Shown here: in pieces, positions 26,230 to 36,371 of the stretch
Layout: each line of letters starts with the position of its first letter
How positions within the stretch are numbered: the stretch's first letter is position 1
NCBI RefSeq assembly: GCF_020595055.1
Contig: NZ_JAJDOO010000012.1
Span: 62,001 to 126,000, forward strand
Length of the DNA: 64,000 nt
Reading direction: 5' to 3'
From: Desulfosporosinus shakirovi
Lineage (GTDB): Bacteria > Bacillota > Desulfitobacteriia > Desulfitobacteriales > Desulfitobacteriaceae
The notes under the pieces: model-generated
The model's database searches: none
Told to the model about the DNA's origin: nothing
Seen by the model: only the letters and a program-made list of their open reading frames with translations
Made by a program: the position numbers and the translations under genes

Positions 26230-26820
26230 ATGGATATTAGAAAAGAACTTATTCAAATAGTCGAGAAATCAGGATCTCTCTCAGCCTGGGGGGTTAAGCA
26301 TTGCTTCAGGGTCTATTACTTGTCAAAAGAACTTTCCAGTCATCTTAGCTTAGATGATGAGGTTCTTTATACTGCTGCAATGTTACACGACACAGGTAAA
26401 TATCCTGTCTATGCCCTTAAAAACATTGATCATGCCTTACGCTCAAAGGGGGTATCTGCAAACCTTCTGCAACAAATGATGTTCTCTTCCGTTAAACTGC
26501 CCATTGTTTTAGACGCTGTTGAAAATCACATGTATTACTCAGAACCAGGACGGAGTGATGAAGCGGTTTATTTAAGAGAAGCAGATATTCTAGATAATAT
26601 GGGTAATATCGGCTTAATGCGTCTATTTAGTCTCGTAGGACAGGATGAACTAATACTGACTCCTGAAGACGCTATCGACCGCGCACGCCTTTTTGCAGAT
26701 GCTCTTCCCGACAAAGTAGTCACTAAAGCAGGAAAACGTTTAGCAATTAAGCGACGTGAAGAAAGCCTTCGTTTCCTTGCAGGTATAAAACGTCAAACCT
26801 TAGAATATGCGTGGTTGTAA
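26230..26820 (+). CDS. HD-domain phosphohydrolase
   Basis: Metal-dependent hydrolase of the HD superfamily, 196 residues. The ligands are His24 (VKHCFRVYY), His53-Asp54 (MLHDTGKYP) and a later Asp in EADILDNMG. The GKYPVYA segment follows the HD pair as in small HDc proteins acting on nucleotides or phosphoesters. The ATG follows AAAAGGAGG. It is a single rightward gene, divergent from dnaD and convergent with the beta-CASP gene, whose stop is only 9 bases away. Substrate unknown. Confidence 0.85.
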   Translation: MDIRKELIQIVEKSGSLSAWGVKHCFRVYYLSKELSSHLSLDDEVLYTAAMLHDTGKYPVYALKNIDHALRSKGVSANLLQQMMFSSVKLPIVLDAVENHMYYSEPGRSDEAVYLREADILDNMGNIGLMRLFSLVGQDELILTPEDAIDRARLFADALPDKVVTKAGKRLAIKRREESLRFLAGIKRQTLEYAWL

Positions 26821-26829
26821 TTTTTGAGT

Positions 26830-28554
26830 TTAACGTCCAGCTCTTCGTTCCTGTTCTTCAAGCCATCGTGTTATGCTGTCGAGCAGGTTAACGACCCGCT
26901 CAAAATCACGGGTTCTTTGTCCCTCATCGATAAGCCTTTTAAGATGATGTCGTAATCTTATATATGCTCTATTAACTTGTGAGCGTGATATTTTTGATGC
27001 CGATGTCTTAGATCGCTTATAAGAAGGTGCAGCAGGAATTGCAATATTCCTAAGAACCTTCTCTATGGAAACCTCATTGCCATCCTCAGCCTTAATCGCT
27101 TTAGACAACCAAACTTTTTCAGGAGCATGCTGTAGAACTTGTTCTTGAGTAAATTCTATAGTTTCTCCAAGCTGGGGTATAAGAGGAGTTTTTGCGAATA
27201 CTTCTAAAACTTTATTAGAAAAACTTGTCTGAGATTCCAACTCTCCGTGAACAAGAATAATTTGTTCTGCTTTTTTCCCCAGCAGAGAGAGCCAATGAAT
27301 AAGTTCAGCCTGATCTGCATGAGCGGAAAACCCGTCCATGTGACTAATCTGTGCATTAACTGCAACTTTCTCCCCGTGTATGGTTACAGTCTCAACACCA
27401 TCTGAGAGAATTCGACCCAGTGTTCCTTGGGCCTGATATCCTACAAATAGAATTGTAGCATTTCTTCGCCATAGATTATGTTTCAAATGATGTTTAATTC
27501 GACCAGCATCAGCCATGCCGCTGGCAGCAATAATTATCGATCCACCTTCAATTGAATTAAGAGCCATAGAATCTTGAGCAGTTTGGCTAAAATGAACATT
27601 AGGCATATTTAGAGGATTATTTCCAGTTCTAATCAGTTCCTTAGTGATAGAATCAAAATTGTCTGTGTTTTCTTGGAAAATCTTCGTAGCCGCAATAGCC
27701 AAAGGGCTGTCAATATAAATCGGTAAAATTGGTATACGATGTTCATTCTGTAGTTTTTGAAGGTAAAAAAGAAGGTCTTGAGTTCGTTCAATGGCAAAAG
27801 CAGGGATAACCAAATTTCCGCCAGCTTTGTATGTCTCAGTAATAATTTTAGCGAGTTGTTCATAACGGTCAATTTTGTTGCCATCACTGCTTTCGGAATG
27901 AAGACGATTTCCATAAGTCGTTTCCATAACCACGATATCTGCCACACTTAATATGCTTGGATCTTGAATGTAGGGTTGGTTAACATTTCCTATATCACCT
28001 GAAAATACAATCGTTTTATGATAGTCAGGTTCTTTGACATGAAAAACTGCATGCGCTGAACCAAGTATATGACCGGCATCGAAGAATTCAAAGGCAATAG
28101 TGGGCACAAGGTCTACAATATCCTTGTAGGATACTGCACGAAAGTATTGAATGGTATCGAGTGCATCCTGAACTGTATATATTGGAACCAGGGGTTCGAG
28201 CCCTGCTCTATTTCGCTTTCGATTTTTACGTTCCACTTCCATTTCTTGTATATGCCCACTGTCCGGAAGCATTATTGAACATAATTTAATTGTCTCAGGT
28301 GTAGCCCAGATCGGACCCTTAAAACCAGCTTTAATAAGTTTAGGTAACATTCCAGAGTGGTCAGTATGAGCATGTGTCAAAATAACAGCGTCAAGACTTG
28401 CTGGATTATAGGGGAATTCTCCATAATTTAACTCTTTGAGTGCCTTTGAACCCTGAAACATTCCACAGTCAATTAAAATGCGTGACTTCCCTGATTCGAC
28501 TAGAAAAGAAGATCCTGTGACAACCTGTGCTGCCCCCAAAAAGCTAATTTTCAT
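26830..28554 (-). CDS. MBL-fold beta-CASP ribonuclease-like protein
   Basis: Metallo-beta-lactamase protein of the CPSF-73/beta-CASP group, 574 residues, expected to act as an RNA nuclease. Zinc motif HAHTDHSG is at 61-68, with later ligands in [10 protein letters not shown] and FSGDIG; beta-CASP segments follow ([34 protein letters not shown]). About 100 extra C-terminal residues are basic and helical and may contact RNA. The start is the ATG at 28554, behind GGAGG, rather than the TTG one codon upstream. It stands apart from genes that would narrow its role. Confidence 0.88.
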   Translation of the reverse strand: MKISFLGAAQVVTGSSFLVESGKSRILIDCGMFQGSKALKELNYGEFPYNPASLDAVILTHAHTDHSGMLPKLIKAGFKGPIWATPETIKLCSIMLPDSGHIQEMEVERKNRKRNRAGLEPLVPIYTVQDALDTIQYFRAVSYKDIVDLVPTIAFEFFDAGHILGSAHAVFHVKEPDYHKTIVFSGDIGNVNQPYIQDPSILSVADIVVMETTYGNRLHSESSDGNKIDRYEQLAKIITETYKAGGNLVIPAFAIERTQDLLFYLQKLQNEHRIPILPIYIDSPLAIAATKIFQENTDNFDSITKELIRTGNNPLNMPNVHFSQTAQDSMALNSIEGGSIIIAASGMADAGRIKHHLKHNLWRRNATILFVGYQAQGTLGRILSDGVETVTIHGEKVAVNAQISHMDGFSAHADQAELIHWLSLLGKKAEQIILVHGELESQTSFSNKVLEVFAKTPLIPQLGETIEFTQEQVLQHAPEKVWLSKAIKAEDGNEVSIEKVLRNIAIPAAPSYKRSKTSASKISRSQVNRAYIRLRHHLKRLIDEGQRTRDFERVVNLLDSITRWLEEQERRAGR

Positions 28555-28746
28555 CAATCAATCCTCCAAAAATAGCGCCTCATCGCTTTTCCTTTCAGAA
28601 TATTATTCTGTGAAGAATAGCATTTTGGACGCTTTACTTTAACAATGCTATTTATAGTTTTCAATCATATACTGCTAACTCACATATCTCTACTTATTCT
28701 ACCTGTTTATTCTAGGTTTAGCAATGACCATAATATATGTTGCTTT

Positions 28747-29385
28747 CTAATCAAGCTGAAAGAAATTCAGTTTAACAGCCTTTAAGGCAGCTTGAGTCCG
28801 ATCTTCAACAGTTAGTTTACGATAAATACTTGATAAATGATTCTTTACTGTTTTTTCACTAATAAACAAAGAGGTCCCAATCTCGCGATTGGAAGACCCT
28901 TTCACAACATAATGGAGAATTTCCATCTCCCGATCACTTAAACCGCATGTATCTTTTAAAGGAGTCGGTTGGCTCAACTGATCAAGCAGTTTTCCCGTTA
29001 CAGATGGGGATAAGATTGGTTCTCCAGAATAAACCTTGCGAATTGATTCAATCAGAGTTTTAGAATCAACATCTTTAAGTAAATAACCTGCTACACCAAT
29101 TTGCAGAACCTGGAAAACTTTTTCGTCGGAATCATCAACCGTAAGCACTAAGATGCCAACGTTTGGACATTCACGACGAATTACCCTACCTGCTTCCAGT
29201 CCATTAACCCCAGGCATATTTAAATCCATTAATAGAATATCAAATTTCATTGTCCTTGCTACATTGATGGCACCTTGACCATCTCCTACTTCTGCAACGA
29301 CTTCAATCCCATCTTCAAATTCTAAAATGCGACGAAGCCCTTCTCTTAATAAGGGATGATCATCTGCAATTACAATTCTTATCAA
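28747..29385 (-). CDS. NarL/DegU-family response regulator
   Basis: Two-component response regulator of 212 residues: receiver domain (about 1-120) with acidic pocket Asp8-Asp9, phosphoacceptor Asp54 in LLMDLNMPG and the conserved Lys in LLKDVDS, then a LuxR-type helix-turn-helix (about 148-210: LSDREMEILHYV, NREIGTSLFISEKTVKNHLS). TTG start with GGGAGG 9 bases upstream. Its first 4 bases overlap the stop of the kinase gene, so the pair is translated together. Target genes are unknown. Confidence 0.92.
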   Translation of the reverse strand: MIRIVIADDHPLLREGLRRILEFEDGIEVVAEVGDGQGAINVARTMKFDILLMDLNMPGVNGLEAGRVIRRECPNVGILVLTVDDSDEKVFQVLQIGVAGYLLKDVDSKTLIESIRKVYSGEPILSPSVTGKLLDQLSQPTPLKDTCGLSDREMEILHYVVKGSSNREIGTSLFISEKTVKNHLSSIYRKLTVEDRTQAALKAVKLNFFQLD

Positions 29386-30524
29386 GTTATCATTCCTCCC
29401 TCTTGGTTCGATGGAATTGACAGTTCAATCGTTGTTCCTTTTCCCATAGTTGATTGTATCGAAAAATACCCTGAAAACATTTCAACGCGTTCACGCATTC
29501 CCACAAGGCCAAAATGTTCCCCAGGAGAATTCATAGCCGTATTCACTTCAAAGCCTTTCCCATAATCACGTATTCTGGCGATGATCCATTCATCTTTATA
29601 AATCAAACAAATCTCTACTTCAGCAGTCTGTGCATGTTTAGCGACATTTGTCATTCCCTCTTGAACTAATCTAAAGAGAGCAACTTCCATGGCTGAAAGA
29701 AGTCGCCTTTCTCTGCCTTCAATACGCAGATCACAGTTAATTCCATAGTTATCTTGAAAATTATCCAAGTATTTTGAGATTGCAGGGACAATTCCTAAAT
29801 CATCCAATGCCATTGGCCGAAGATCGAAAATAATCCTGCGTATGTCTTGCAAATTAGATCGAACTAAATTCTTAAGATCTTGAAGTTCGGACTTGGCACG
29901 ACTAGTATCCAAATCCAGTAATTTTTCGGCAATTTCTAAACGCAAGACAATATTAGCAAGGGTTTGGGCAGGACCATCGTGGATTTCCCTCGCTACACGG
30001 CGACGTTCCTCCTCTTGAGCTTTAATAACACGCAGACCCATCTCTAGCCGTTGCTCGTGATTCTGAGTTTGAAGGGCCTCAACAAGGCCACCTTGCAATA
30101 AGCTGATTGCCATACTGACCTGAGTCATAAGGTTTTGGGCACGTTCAATTGTTACTTCCATTTGAGTAAGAGATCTCTCAAGATCGTCGCGCCGTTTACG
30201 CAACTGAATTTCTTTTTGTTGCAAAAGTTGCAATTTAACTTGGGCATCTTTTGCTTCCGCATACGTCTGCATCATTTCTTCCTGAGTATGTTCTTGATAC
30301 GCTCGATTTACCTCCATTAGATTCTGGCGCATGCGTCGTTCTACTTTTTCTTGAAAATCAACTTGTAAAATAATTTCCTGAATATCTGATTTAAGTTGAG
30401 AGAGTTCATTAACAAGCCGATGAGTCTCAGTTCGAGATGTTTCAGCTATAAAAAATATTTCTTCTTTTCCTGATTCGATGGCCTTCAAAGTATTTTTTAA
30501 TATTTCTCCCAACTGATCGGACAA
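29382..30524 (-). CDS. DegS-like cytoplasmic sensor histidine kinase
   Basis: Histidine kinase of 380 residues without membrane helices. The first 160 residues are a long coiled coil as in DegS. The HisKA_3 dimerisation domain carries the phosphoacceptor His182 in RVAREIHDGPAQTL, and the HATPase domain follows (about 270-375) with RLVQEGMTNVAKHA, RDYGKGF and GEHFGLVGMRERV. TTG start after AGGAA. It overlaps the regulator gene by 4 bases. As in DegS, the input is probably an intracellular signal. Confidence 0.92.
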   Translation of the reverse strand: MSDQLGEILKNTLKAIESGKEEIFFIAETSRTETHRLVNELSQLKSDIQEIILQVDFQEKVERRMRQNLMEVNRAYQEHTQEEMMQTYAEAKDAQVKLQLLQQKEIQLRKRRDDLERSLTQMEVTIERAQNLMTQVSMAISLLQGGLVEALQTQNHEQRLEMGLRVIKAQEEERRRVAREIHDGPAQTLANIVLRLEIAEKLLDLDTSRAKSELQDLKNLVRSNLQDIRRIIFDLRPMALDDLGIVPAISKYLDNFQDNYGINCDLRIEGRERRLLSAMEVALFRLVQEGMTNVAKHAQTAEVEICLIYKDEWIIARIRDYGKGFEVNTAMNSPGEHFGLVGMRERVEMFSGYFSIQSTMGKGTTIELSIPSNQEGGMIT

Positions 30525-30643
30525 AATTATTCCTCATTTCAATAATATTTAAACATTCAACTTGCTCTTCTATATTATTTTATTCGACACAGAAACAGTA
30601 TTTCCTACTTCTAAGCAAGAAAAATTAGATAACTTATCCTTCA

Positions 30644-31513
30644 TTAGGACTTTCGTCCTAAACGCAGAATTGTTCTGATTTCTCTCTCTAATCTTCTGGA
30701 ATAAGGAAGATCATCCTCATGCAGGACTAAAATCCTCCAACCATCTTTTATATATTTATTACTCTCACTAGGGCAGGCTGAATCATAACAGCTGATTAGC
30801 ATATCCTCTACTTGAGCTAAAAATTCCTGATTCAGTAATGAAACATTCCATAAGACATGTGCTTTAGGGAAAATAAAGCTTAGAACATCATTAAGGCGTT
30901 CTGCGCTATATGGGATCTGGGAAGTTTGAACTAACTCACTAGCGTTTGCTAATATTGAAACACTTTTATGTGAATCTATATAAGAAGTATTTGATTTAAC
31001 ATCTGATTCAATGCACTCTTGCAACTTTTCCATACTATTAATCACTTCAAAATCCCCTGATACGATGTCAATTTTTTTATCTTTTTCTTCAATTAATACT
31101 TCCTTCTTATCACTCTCTGAAAATAAGATTTTATTTTGGCAGATCGAAGCTAAGGCAGGAATTATTTCAGGGATTTCTATTAGTTCAAACTCTTCAGGGA
31201 TATCGCCCATCGCTTTTAACATACCTTCATTGATCATTCTATTCATTGTTTCGGTAAATGCAGGAAAGTTATTAATAACACGTGGATCAGGAAGTTGTTG
31301 TTCAATAATTTGTTTAAGTCCATCAACTAAATACTGGGAAGGAAATGTTGAAAATCCGTGTAATAAAGATGAGAGTTTTCCTGCAATTTGACATCCCTTT
31401 TGATATTCTACTTCTGAATCCTTCCCACTCAACAAAGATGTCGTAAATATTGTTTCAATAATTTGCTCTACCCATTCTTGAATTCTCGGATCGTTATGAT
31501 AATAAGCCTCCAT
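30644..31513 (-). CDS. Hypothetical soluble protein
   Basis: I do not recognise this 289-residue protein. It is acidic and mainly helical, without signal or membrane segments. A first helical part (about 1-115) is joined by a Lys/Glu-rich linker (about 130-180) to a C-terminal part that ends with GWRILVLHEDDLPYSRRLERE, a pattern faintly like the last strand and helix of small PD-(D/E)XK endonuclease folds, which I would not rely on. The ATG follows GGAAGGGG. It lies behind the acs terminator and before the DegS-like kinase. Confidence 0.65.
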   Translation of the reverse strand: MEAYYHNDPRIQEWVEQIIETIFTTSLLSGKDSEVEYQKGCQIAGKLSSLLHGFSTFPSQYLVDGLKQIIEQQLPDPRVINNFPAFTETMNRMINEGMLKAMGDIPEEFELIEIPEIIPALASICQNKILFSESDKKEVLIEEKDKKIDIVSGDFEVINSMEKLQECIESDVKSNTSYIDSHKSVSILANASELVQTSQIPYSAERLNDVLSFIFPKAHVLWNVSLLNQEFLAQVEDMLISCYDSACPSESNKYIKDGWRILVLHEDDLPYSRRLEREIRTILRLGRKS

Positions 31514-31663
31514 ATTTATCCCCTTCCAAATTCTATATCTTTAATAGCTATGCTTGTATCCTTGACGGTATGAACATTCATATTAATAAAAAGAAGCTAC
31601 AACAAATTTAAAAATTAAAGTCATTAACTAATTCTTTATGCAAAATAGACCTTTAATAGAATG

Positions 31664-31697
31664 AAAAAGAACACCCACTTGCAAGAAGCGGATGTTC
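31664..31697 (-). terminator. Terminator of the acs operon
   Basis: Minus strand: 12-bp stem of GAACATCCGCTT with AAGTGGGTGTTC (two G-T pairs), then TTTTTC. It starts 17 bases past the acsE stop. Confidence 0.85.
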
Positions 31698-31713
31698 TAA
31701 ACTGGCTAAAATT

Positions 31714-32535
<822 letters not shown>

Positions 32536-32591
32536 TTAATTAGCTAAATGAAGGTAACTTTACAGATAGAAGTGTGAACCTATAATAGGGA

Positions 32592-33554
32592 TTATTTCCC
32601 CGTCATATCGGCAATGTTCTTTTTGACAACACTCACTGCAGCAGGGTTACGCATTACAAGAATACTAGCTCCGACTTGAAGTACGCCAGAAGCTGTTACA
32701 GCCTCCCAAAGAACGCTGCGATCTGCTAGATCTCCCCATCCGGGAAACTCTTCATTAGATGCATAAGCTTCTTTACAGCGGTTAGCTTCGTATCCAACTG
32801 TACAAATGATAGGCATTGAAAGCATTTTATCATTTGCCAAGGCTCCTAGCCGTGCCCGCTCCATGATTGAATAAACATACTCAATTCCAAATCCCAGACC
32901 GGCAACCGTAGGATCAATGACAATTTTGTTTAGGGGCAGTCCCATCTCATTGATCAAGATATTGAGCTGTTTGCAGATATTAATGTCAAGTGGTGAACGG
33001 GCAATCAGAGTGTGTTTGTGTACCATCGCGGCAGCGGCAATGGACTTATAGTTATCTTGTTCAGCGATACCGATCAGGAGGTTTTCCCCTGTTGCAGCTT
33101 CAGCAATAACAGCCATAATCTCATTATTTTTTTCAGAGTCGTCGCACCCTTCCACAATAAGGGGGACCCCCACAGCTGCTAAGACATCTTTTACGATGCG
33201 TGCACAATCTTCTGGGGAACGGTTTTCGCCTTCGGGATCAGCGCCGTTCAGTTTTAGATAGATGAGATCTGCACCAAAATCATCAACGCATTTTTTAGCC
33301 CAAGCGGCTGGATCATTGATGACATCCCCAATTTGATTCATAATCATCTCATTCCAAGCAGGTACTACGTCTGTGACCTCCATTGCAATCACCGGACGGT
33401 TCTTCGTTTCTCCTTCAAAGTGGAGAAACGGTAAGGCACTGTCCCCTCCAACAGTAATTGTGGAGGTTCTAGTTCCTCCCTGTTCAGCAGTTGCGCCGAG
33501 TACTACCTCTCCAACTTTACTGGAATATTTTTCTTTTACTAACGTTACGGACAT
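32592..33554 (-). CDS. acsD: AcsD, small subunit of the corrinoid iron-sulfur protein
   Basis: TIM-barrel subunit that forms the corrinoid iron-sulfur heterodimer with AcsC and carries the methyl group to acetyl-CoA synthase. The 320 residues show the family segments [49 protein letters not shown] and [17 protein letters not shown]. Length matches AcsD/CdhD. The ATG follows AAAGGAG. It begins 15 bases after the second cooC-type gene. Confidence 0.95.
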   Translation of the reverse strand: MSVTLVKEKYSSKVGEVVLGATAEQGGTRTSTITVGGDSALPFLHFEGETKNRPVIAMEVTDVVPAWNEMIMNQIGDVINDPAAWAKKCVDDFGADLIYLKLNGADPEGENRSPEDCARIVKDVLAAVGVPLIVEGCDDSEKNNEIMAVIAEAATGENLLIGIAEQDNYKSIAAAAMVHKHTLIARSPLDINICKQLNILINEMGLPLNKIVIDPTVAGLGFGIEYVYSIMERARLGALANDKMLSMPIICTVGYEANRCKEAYASNEEFPGWGDLADRSVLWEAVTASGVLQVGASILVMRNPAAVSVVKKNIADMTGK

Positions 33555-33569
33555 GAACTTCTCTCCTTT

Positions 33570-34331
33570 CTAGTTAAAGATTCCGGCACGGTTCAGTATG
33601 CTATCCACTGCCTGGACCGAGACGGCATCATCAGGCAAATCAAATAGTGGTTTGCCCGCCAAGTCATATTCCACAACTAAAGGATCTAAAGGAATGTCTC
33701 CAATAACAGTAAGACCAGTACGCTCAATCTCTTCTCTCAATGATTCCATACTTCCCTCTGTAGTCTTGGTTACAATCAAAAATATGGTTTGTACAGCAGA
33801 TTTTAGCCCCCGAATAAGATCGTGAACTCTTCCCGCTGAACGAATCCCTCGAGCAGAAGAATCACTAATTACAAACATGACTTCAATGCGGGGAATCGTA
33901 CGACGACTTATATGTTCCAAGCCTGCTTCAGAATCCACAGCCACAAAGTCATAGTTTTCCCCGATGTTCTCTAGATGTTTACGCAAGATGTCATTAGGAT
34001 AGCAGTAACACCCGGCCCCTTGAGGCCCTCCCATGACGAGCAGATCAATTTCTTTCGACTCAACTAACGATTGTTGCAGTTTGTACTCGATAAAGATGTT
34101 TTTCGGCATACCCTCAGGAATTGCTTTAGGATCTTTACTTTGTTCAAGCAACTCCGATATTGTCGATGTAACATTCAAGCCCAACGCTTCGCCGAGATTT
34201 GCATTGGGGTCTGCATCGACTGCGAGTATTGAAGTCCCTTTTTTTCGGTGAACCATCTGCCTTAATAATAAAGCGGTGAATGTGGTTTTTCCTACTCCAC
34301 CTTTACCTGCAACAGCTATATATTTAGACAT
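33570..34331 (-). CDS. cooC: CooC-type nickel-insertion ATPase, second copy
   Basis: MinD/SIMIBI-class ATPase of 253 residues. The deviant Walker A GKGGVGKTTF is at 9-18, switch region VDADPNANLG follows, and a Cys-Tyr-Cys motif (GAGCYCYPNDIL) fits the CxC that binds nickel at the CooC dimer interface. CooC matures CO dehydrogenase; a related protein (AcsF) is linked to nickel loading of acetyl-CoA synthase, so this copy, next to acsV and acsD, may serve the synthase. That split of roles is inferred. ATG with AGGAGGT-like site; 21 bases after acsV. Confidence 0.9.
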   Translation of the reverse strand: MSKYIAVAGKGGVGKTTFTALLLRQMVHRKKGTSILAVDADPNANLGEALGLNVTSTISELLEQSKDPKAIPEGMPKNIFIEYKLQQSLVESKEIDLLVMGGPQGAGCYCYPNDILRKHLENIGENYDFVAVDSEAGLEHISRRTIPRIEVMFVISDSSARGIRSAGRVHDLIRGLKSAVQTIFLIVTKTTEGSMESLREEIERTGLTVIGDIPLDPLVVEYDLAGKPLFDLPDDAVSVQAVDSILNRAGIFN

Positions 34332-34352
34332 AATTGACCTCCATTATAACGT

Positions 34353-36263
34353 TTATTGAAAAGATGGAAATAGGGACATATCCGTGTGGGGTAAAAACAA
34401 GGCGGCCATATATTCGTCCATATATGTCACTCCAACCGAAAGCTCGACATAGGTCATTTTTCGTCCTAATTCTTCTGCTTCCCGCCAGGCATTCTGAGAA
34501 AGTAAGGCGAGGCGTGCACCTTTGACGGATGCATTTCCAATAAATTCAAACCGTTCCGGTTCAAGATCTGGAAGCAGTCCAATTTGAACAGAATCATGAA
34601 TATTAAGGTAATTGCCGAAACCGCCTGCAATGACAATCCGGCTAATCATTTCAATATCCACTGCAACCATATTCAGCAATGATCGGATTCCAGCATAGAT
34701 AGCACCTTTGGCACGAATGACATTCTTGACATCATTCTCAGTAATGACCACATCTTTTTCTCCACCGGCTTGATAAGCCCAAGCTAAGACAAACTCCTTG
34801 TCATCCGTCGTCGCTCTTAATCGCTGTGAGCCCGACTTATGTCCTAGCTGGAAATTCCCAGCGCGGTCGATAATACCTGCACTGAGCAGTTTAGCTATAC
34901 AATCCACAAGCCCCGATCCGCATATTCCTACAGGAGTTTGGTTATTAATCACCTTAAGGGACACGTCCAAGGTTTCAGGATCAATGATGATCCGTTCTAT
35001 CGCCCCGGGCATAGCTCGCATACCAAAAGTAATACCGCCACCTTCAAAGCTTGGACCTGCAGAACAAGCGCAAGCGACAAGCCAATCCTGGTTTCCGAGA
35101 ACAATTTCTCCATTCGTTCCTATATCAATGAAGAGAATAATATCTTCCCCATTGGCCAAGTCCGTCACCAGTGTTCCTGCTATAATGTCCCCTCCAACAT
35201 AACTTGCTACTGAGGGGTAACAATGCACTATTGCCTCAGGCAACATATGGAGGCCAATCTCTCGAGCCGGGAATGAGGGAACGTTTGTCATAGTGGGAAT
35301 ATAGGGTTCCAACCGAATGTACCGCGGATCTACGCCTAAGAACAATTGGGTCATTGTTGTGTTTCCTGCCACCATTGCGCTAGCGATATTCATATTACTT
35401 AATGATTGACGAGTAAGAATCTTGTCAAGAAGTCCATTGACGGTTTCTACAACAGCATCTCTGATCTCTATTAAGTTCTGTTCGTTTTCAACTGCATACA
35501 CTATCCGAGTTATTACGTCATCCCCATATTTCGCTTGTTTGTTATAAGTACCTTGTTGATCGACAATCTCTCCAGTTATAAGATTAATGAGATAAACAAC
35601 AACTGTTGTTGTACCTATATCAATAGCAAGCCCATAAGGGGGGGCATCATTTCCCTGCTCAATATGCGTAATGGTTAACCCGGCTTCTGTATCTGTCATG
35701 GTAATGGATACATCCCAATTTGCTTTGCGAAGTGATTCAGGCAGCTGTTTAAGAATGGATAGAGGCATATGAATGGGTTTATCTCCAGTTTTTAGGACAC
35801 GACGGAGTTCAATACTTAGACGTGCCCAATCACTGGAATTTTCGGTCAAGGTCGGTATGGAAAGTGAAATCCTCTGTTTAATAGCTAAAGGGTGATGCCC
35901 GAATTTATCGAGTAAATCATGTTCGCTCTCCTGTAGGAGTCCTTTTTGAACATCTCCCATCAACACTTGGTGTTCTTGTAACCTGGACTCAGGAGGCACC
36001 TCAATTGTCATATCCCCCTGGACCAAGGTTTTACAGGCAAGCCGAATTCCTTTAGCAAGTTGCTCGGGTGTTAAATTACCCGTCCCATTTACTAAGGAAT
36101 CTCCACTTAAAACGTCAACTTTACAAGCTCCGCATGTTCCCTTACCACCGCACCCAGATTTGACCATAATTCCGGCTTTCGCGGCTGCGTTAAGCAGAGA
36201 TGTACCCTGATCAGCTTCAATAACACGGTTCTCTGGCATGAATTTAATTCTAAATTGGGACAT
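34353..36263 (-). CDS. acsV: AcsV/RACo, reductive activator of the corrinoid iron-sulfur protein
   Basis: ATP-driven enzyme that returns inactive Co(II) corrinoid protein to Co(I). Length is 636 residues. The N-terminal [2Fe-2S] ferredoxin domain has Cys38, Cys44, Cys47 and Cys77. A linker and middle domain follow, then an ASKHA ATPase part from about 215 with LAIDIGTTTVVVYL, FIDIGTNGEIVLG and VIAGGFGNYLN. The ATG at 36263 has AGGA 10 bases upstream and is preferred over an in-frame GTG three codons earlier that lies too close to it. It sits between acsC and the second cooC. Confidence 0.93.
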   Translation of the reverse strand: MSQFRIKFMPENRVIEADQGTSLLNAAAKAGIMVKSGCGGKGTCGACKVDVLSGDSLVNGTGNLTPEQLAKGIRLACKTLVQGDMTIEVPPESRLQEHQVLMGDVQKGLLQESEHDLLDKFGHHPLAIKQRISLSIPTLTENSSDWARLSIELRRVLKTGDKPIHMPLSILKQLPESLRKANWDVSITMTDTEAGLTITHIEQGNDAPPYGLAIDIGTTTVVVYLINLITGEIVDQQGTYNKQAKYGDDVITRIVYAVENEQNLIEIRDAVVETVNGLLDKILTRQSLSNMNIASAMVAGNTTMTQLFLGVDPRYIRLEPYIPTMTNVPSFPAREIGLHMLPEAIVHCYPSVASYVGGDIIAGTLVTDLANGEDIILFIDIGTNGEIVLGNQDWLVACACSAGPSFEGGGITFGMRAMPGAIERIIIDPETLDVSLKVINNQTPVGICGSGLVDCIAKLLSAGIIDRAGNFQLGHKSGSQRLRATTDDKEFVLAWAYQAGGEKDVVITENDVKNVIRAKGAIYAGIRSLLNMVAVDIEMISRIVIAGGFGNYLNIHDSVQIGLLPDLEPERFEFIGNASVKGARLALLSQNAWREAEELGRKMTYVELSVGVTYMDEYMAALFLPHTDMSLFPSFQ

Positions 36264-36371
36264 CGCTTTCACTTCCTTACTCTACCAAGAAATCCCATTA
36301 GTATGATGGTTTGTAGAAAAACATTGCCCATCTCTCAACGTAACGATTTGCTTAAGGTACCCTGCTCAGTC

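Noticed and set aside
28597-28609. AGAATATTATTCT palindrome upstream of the beta-CASP gene as Fur/PerR site
   Set aside because: Short AT-rich palindrome; too degenerate against the PerR/Fur consensus to claim.
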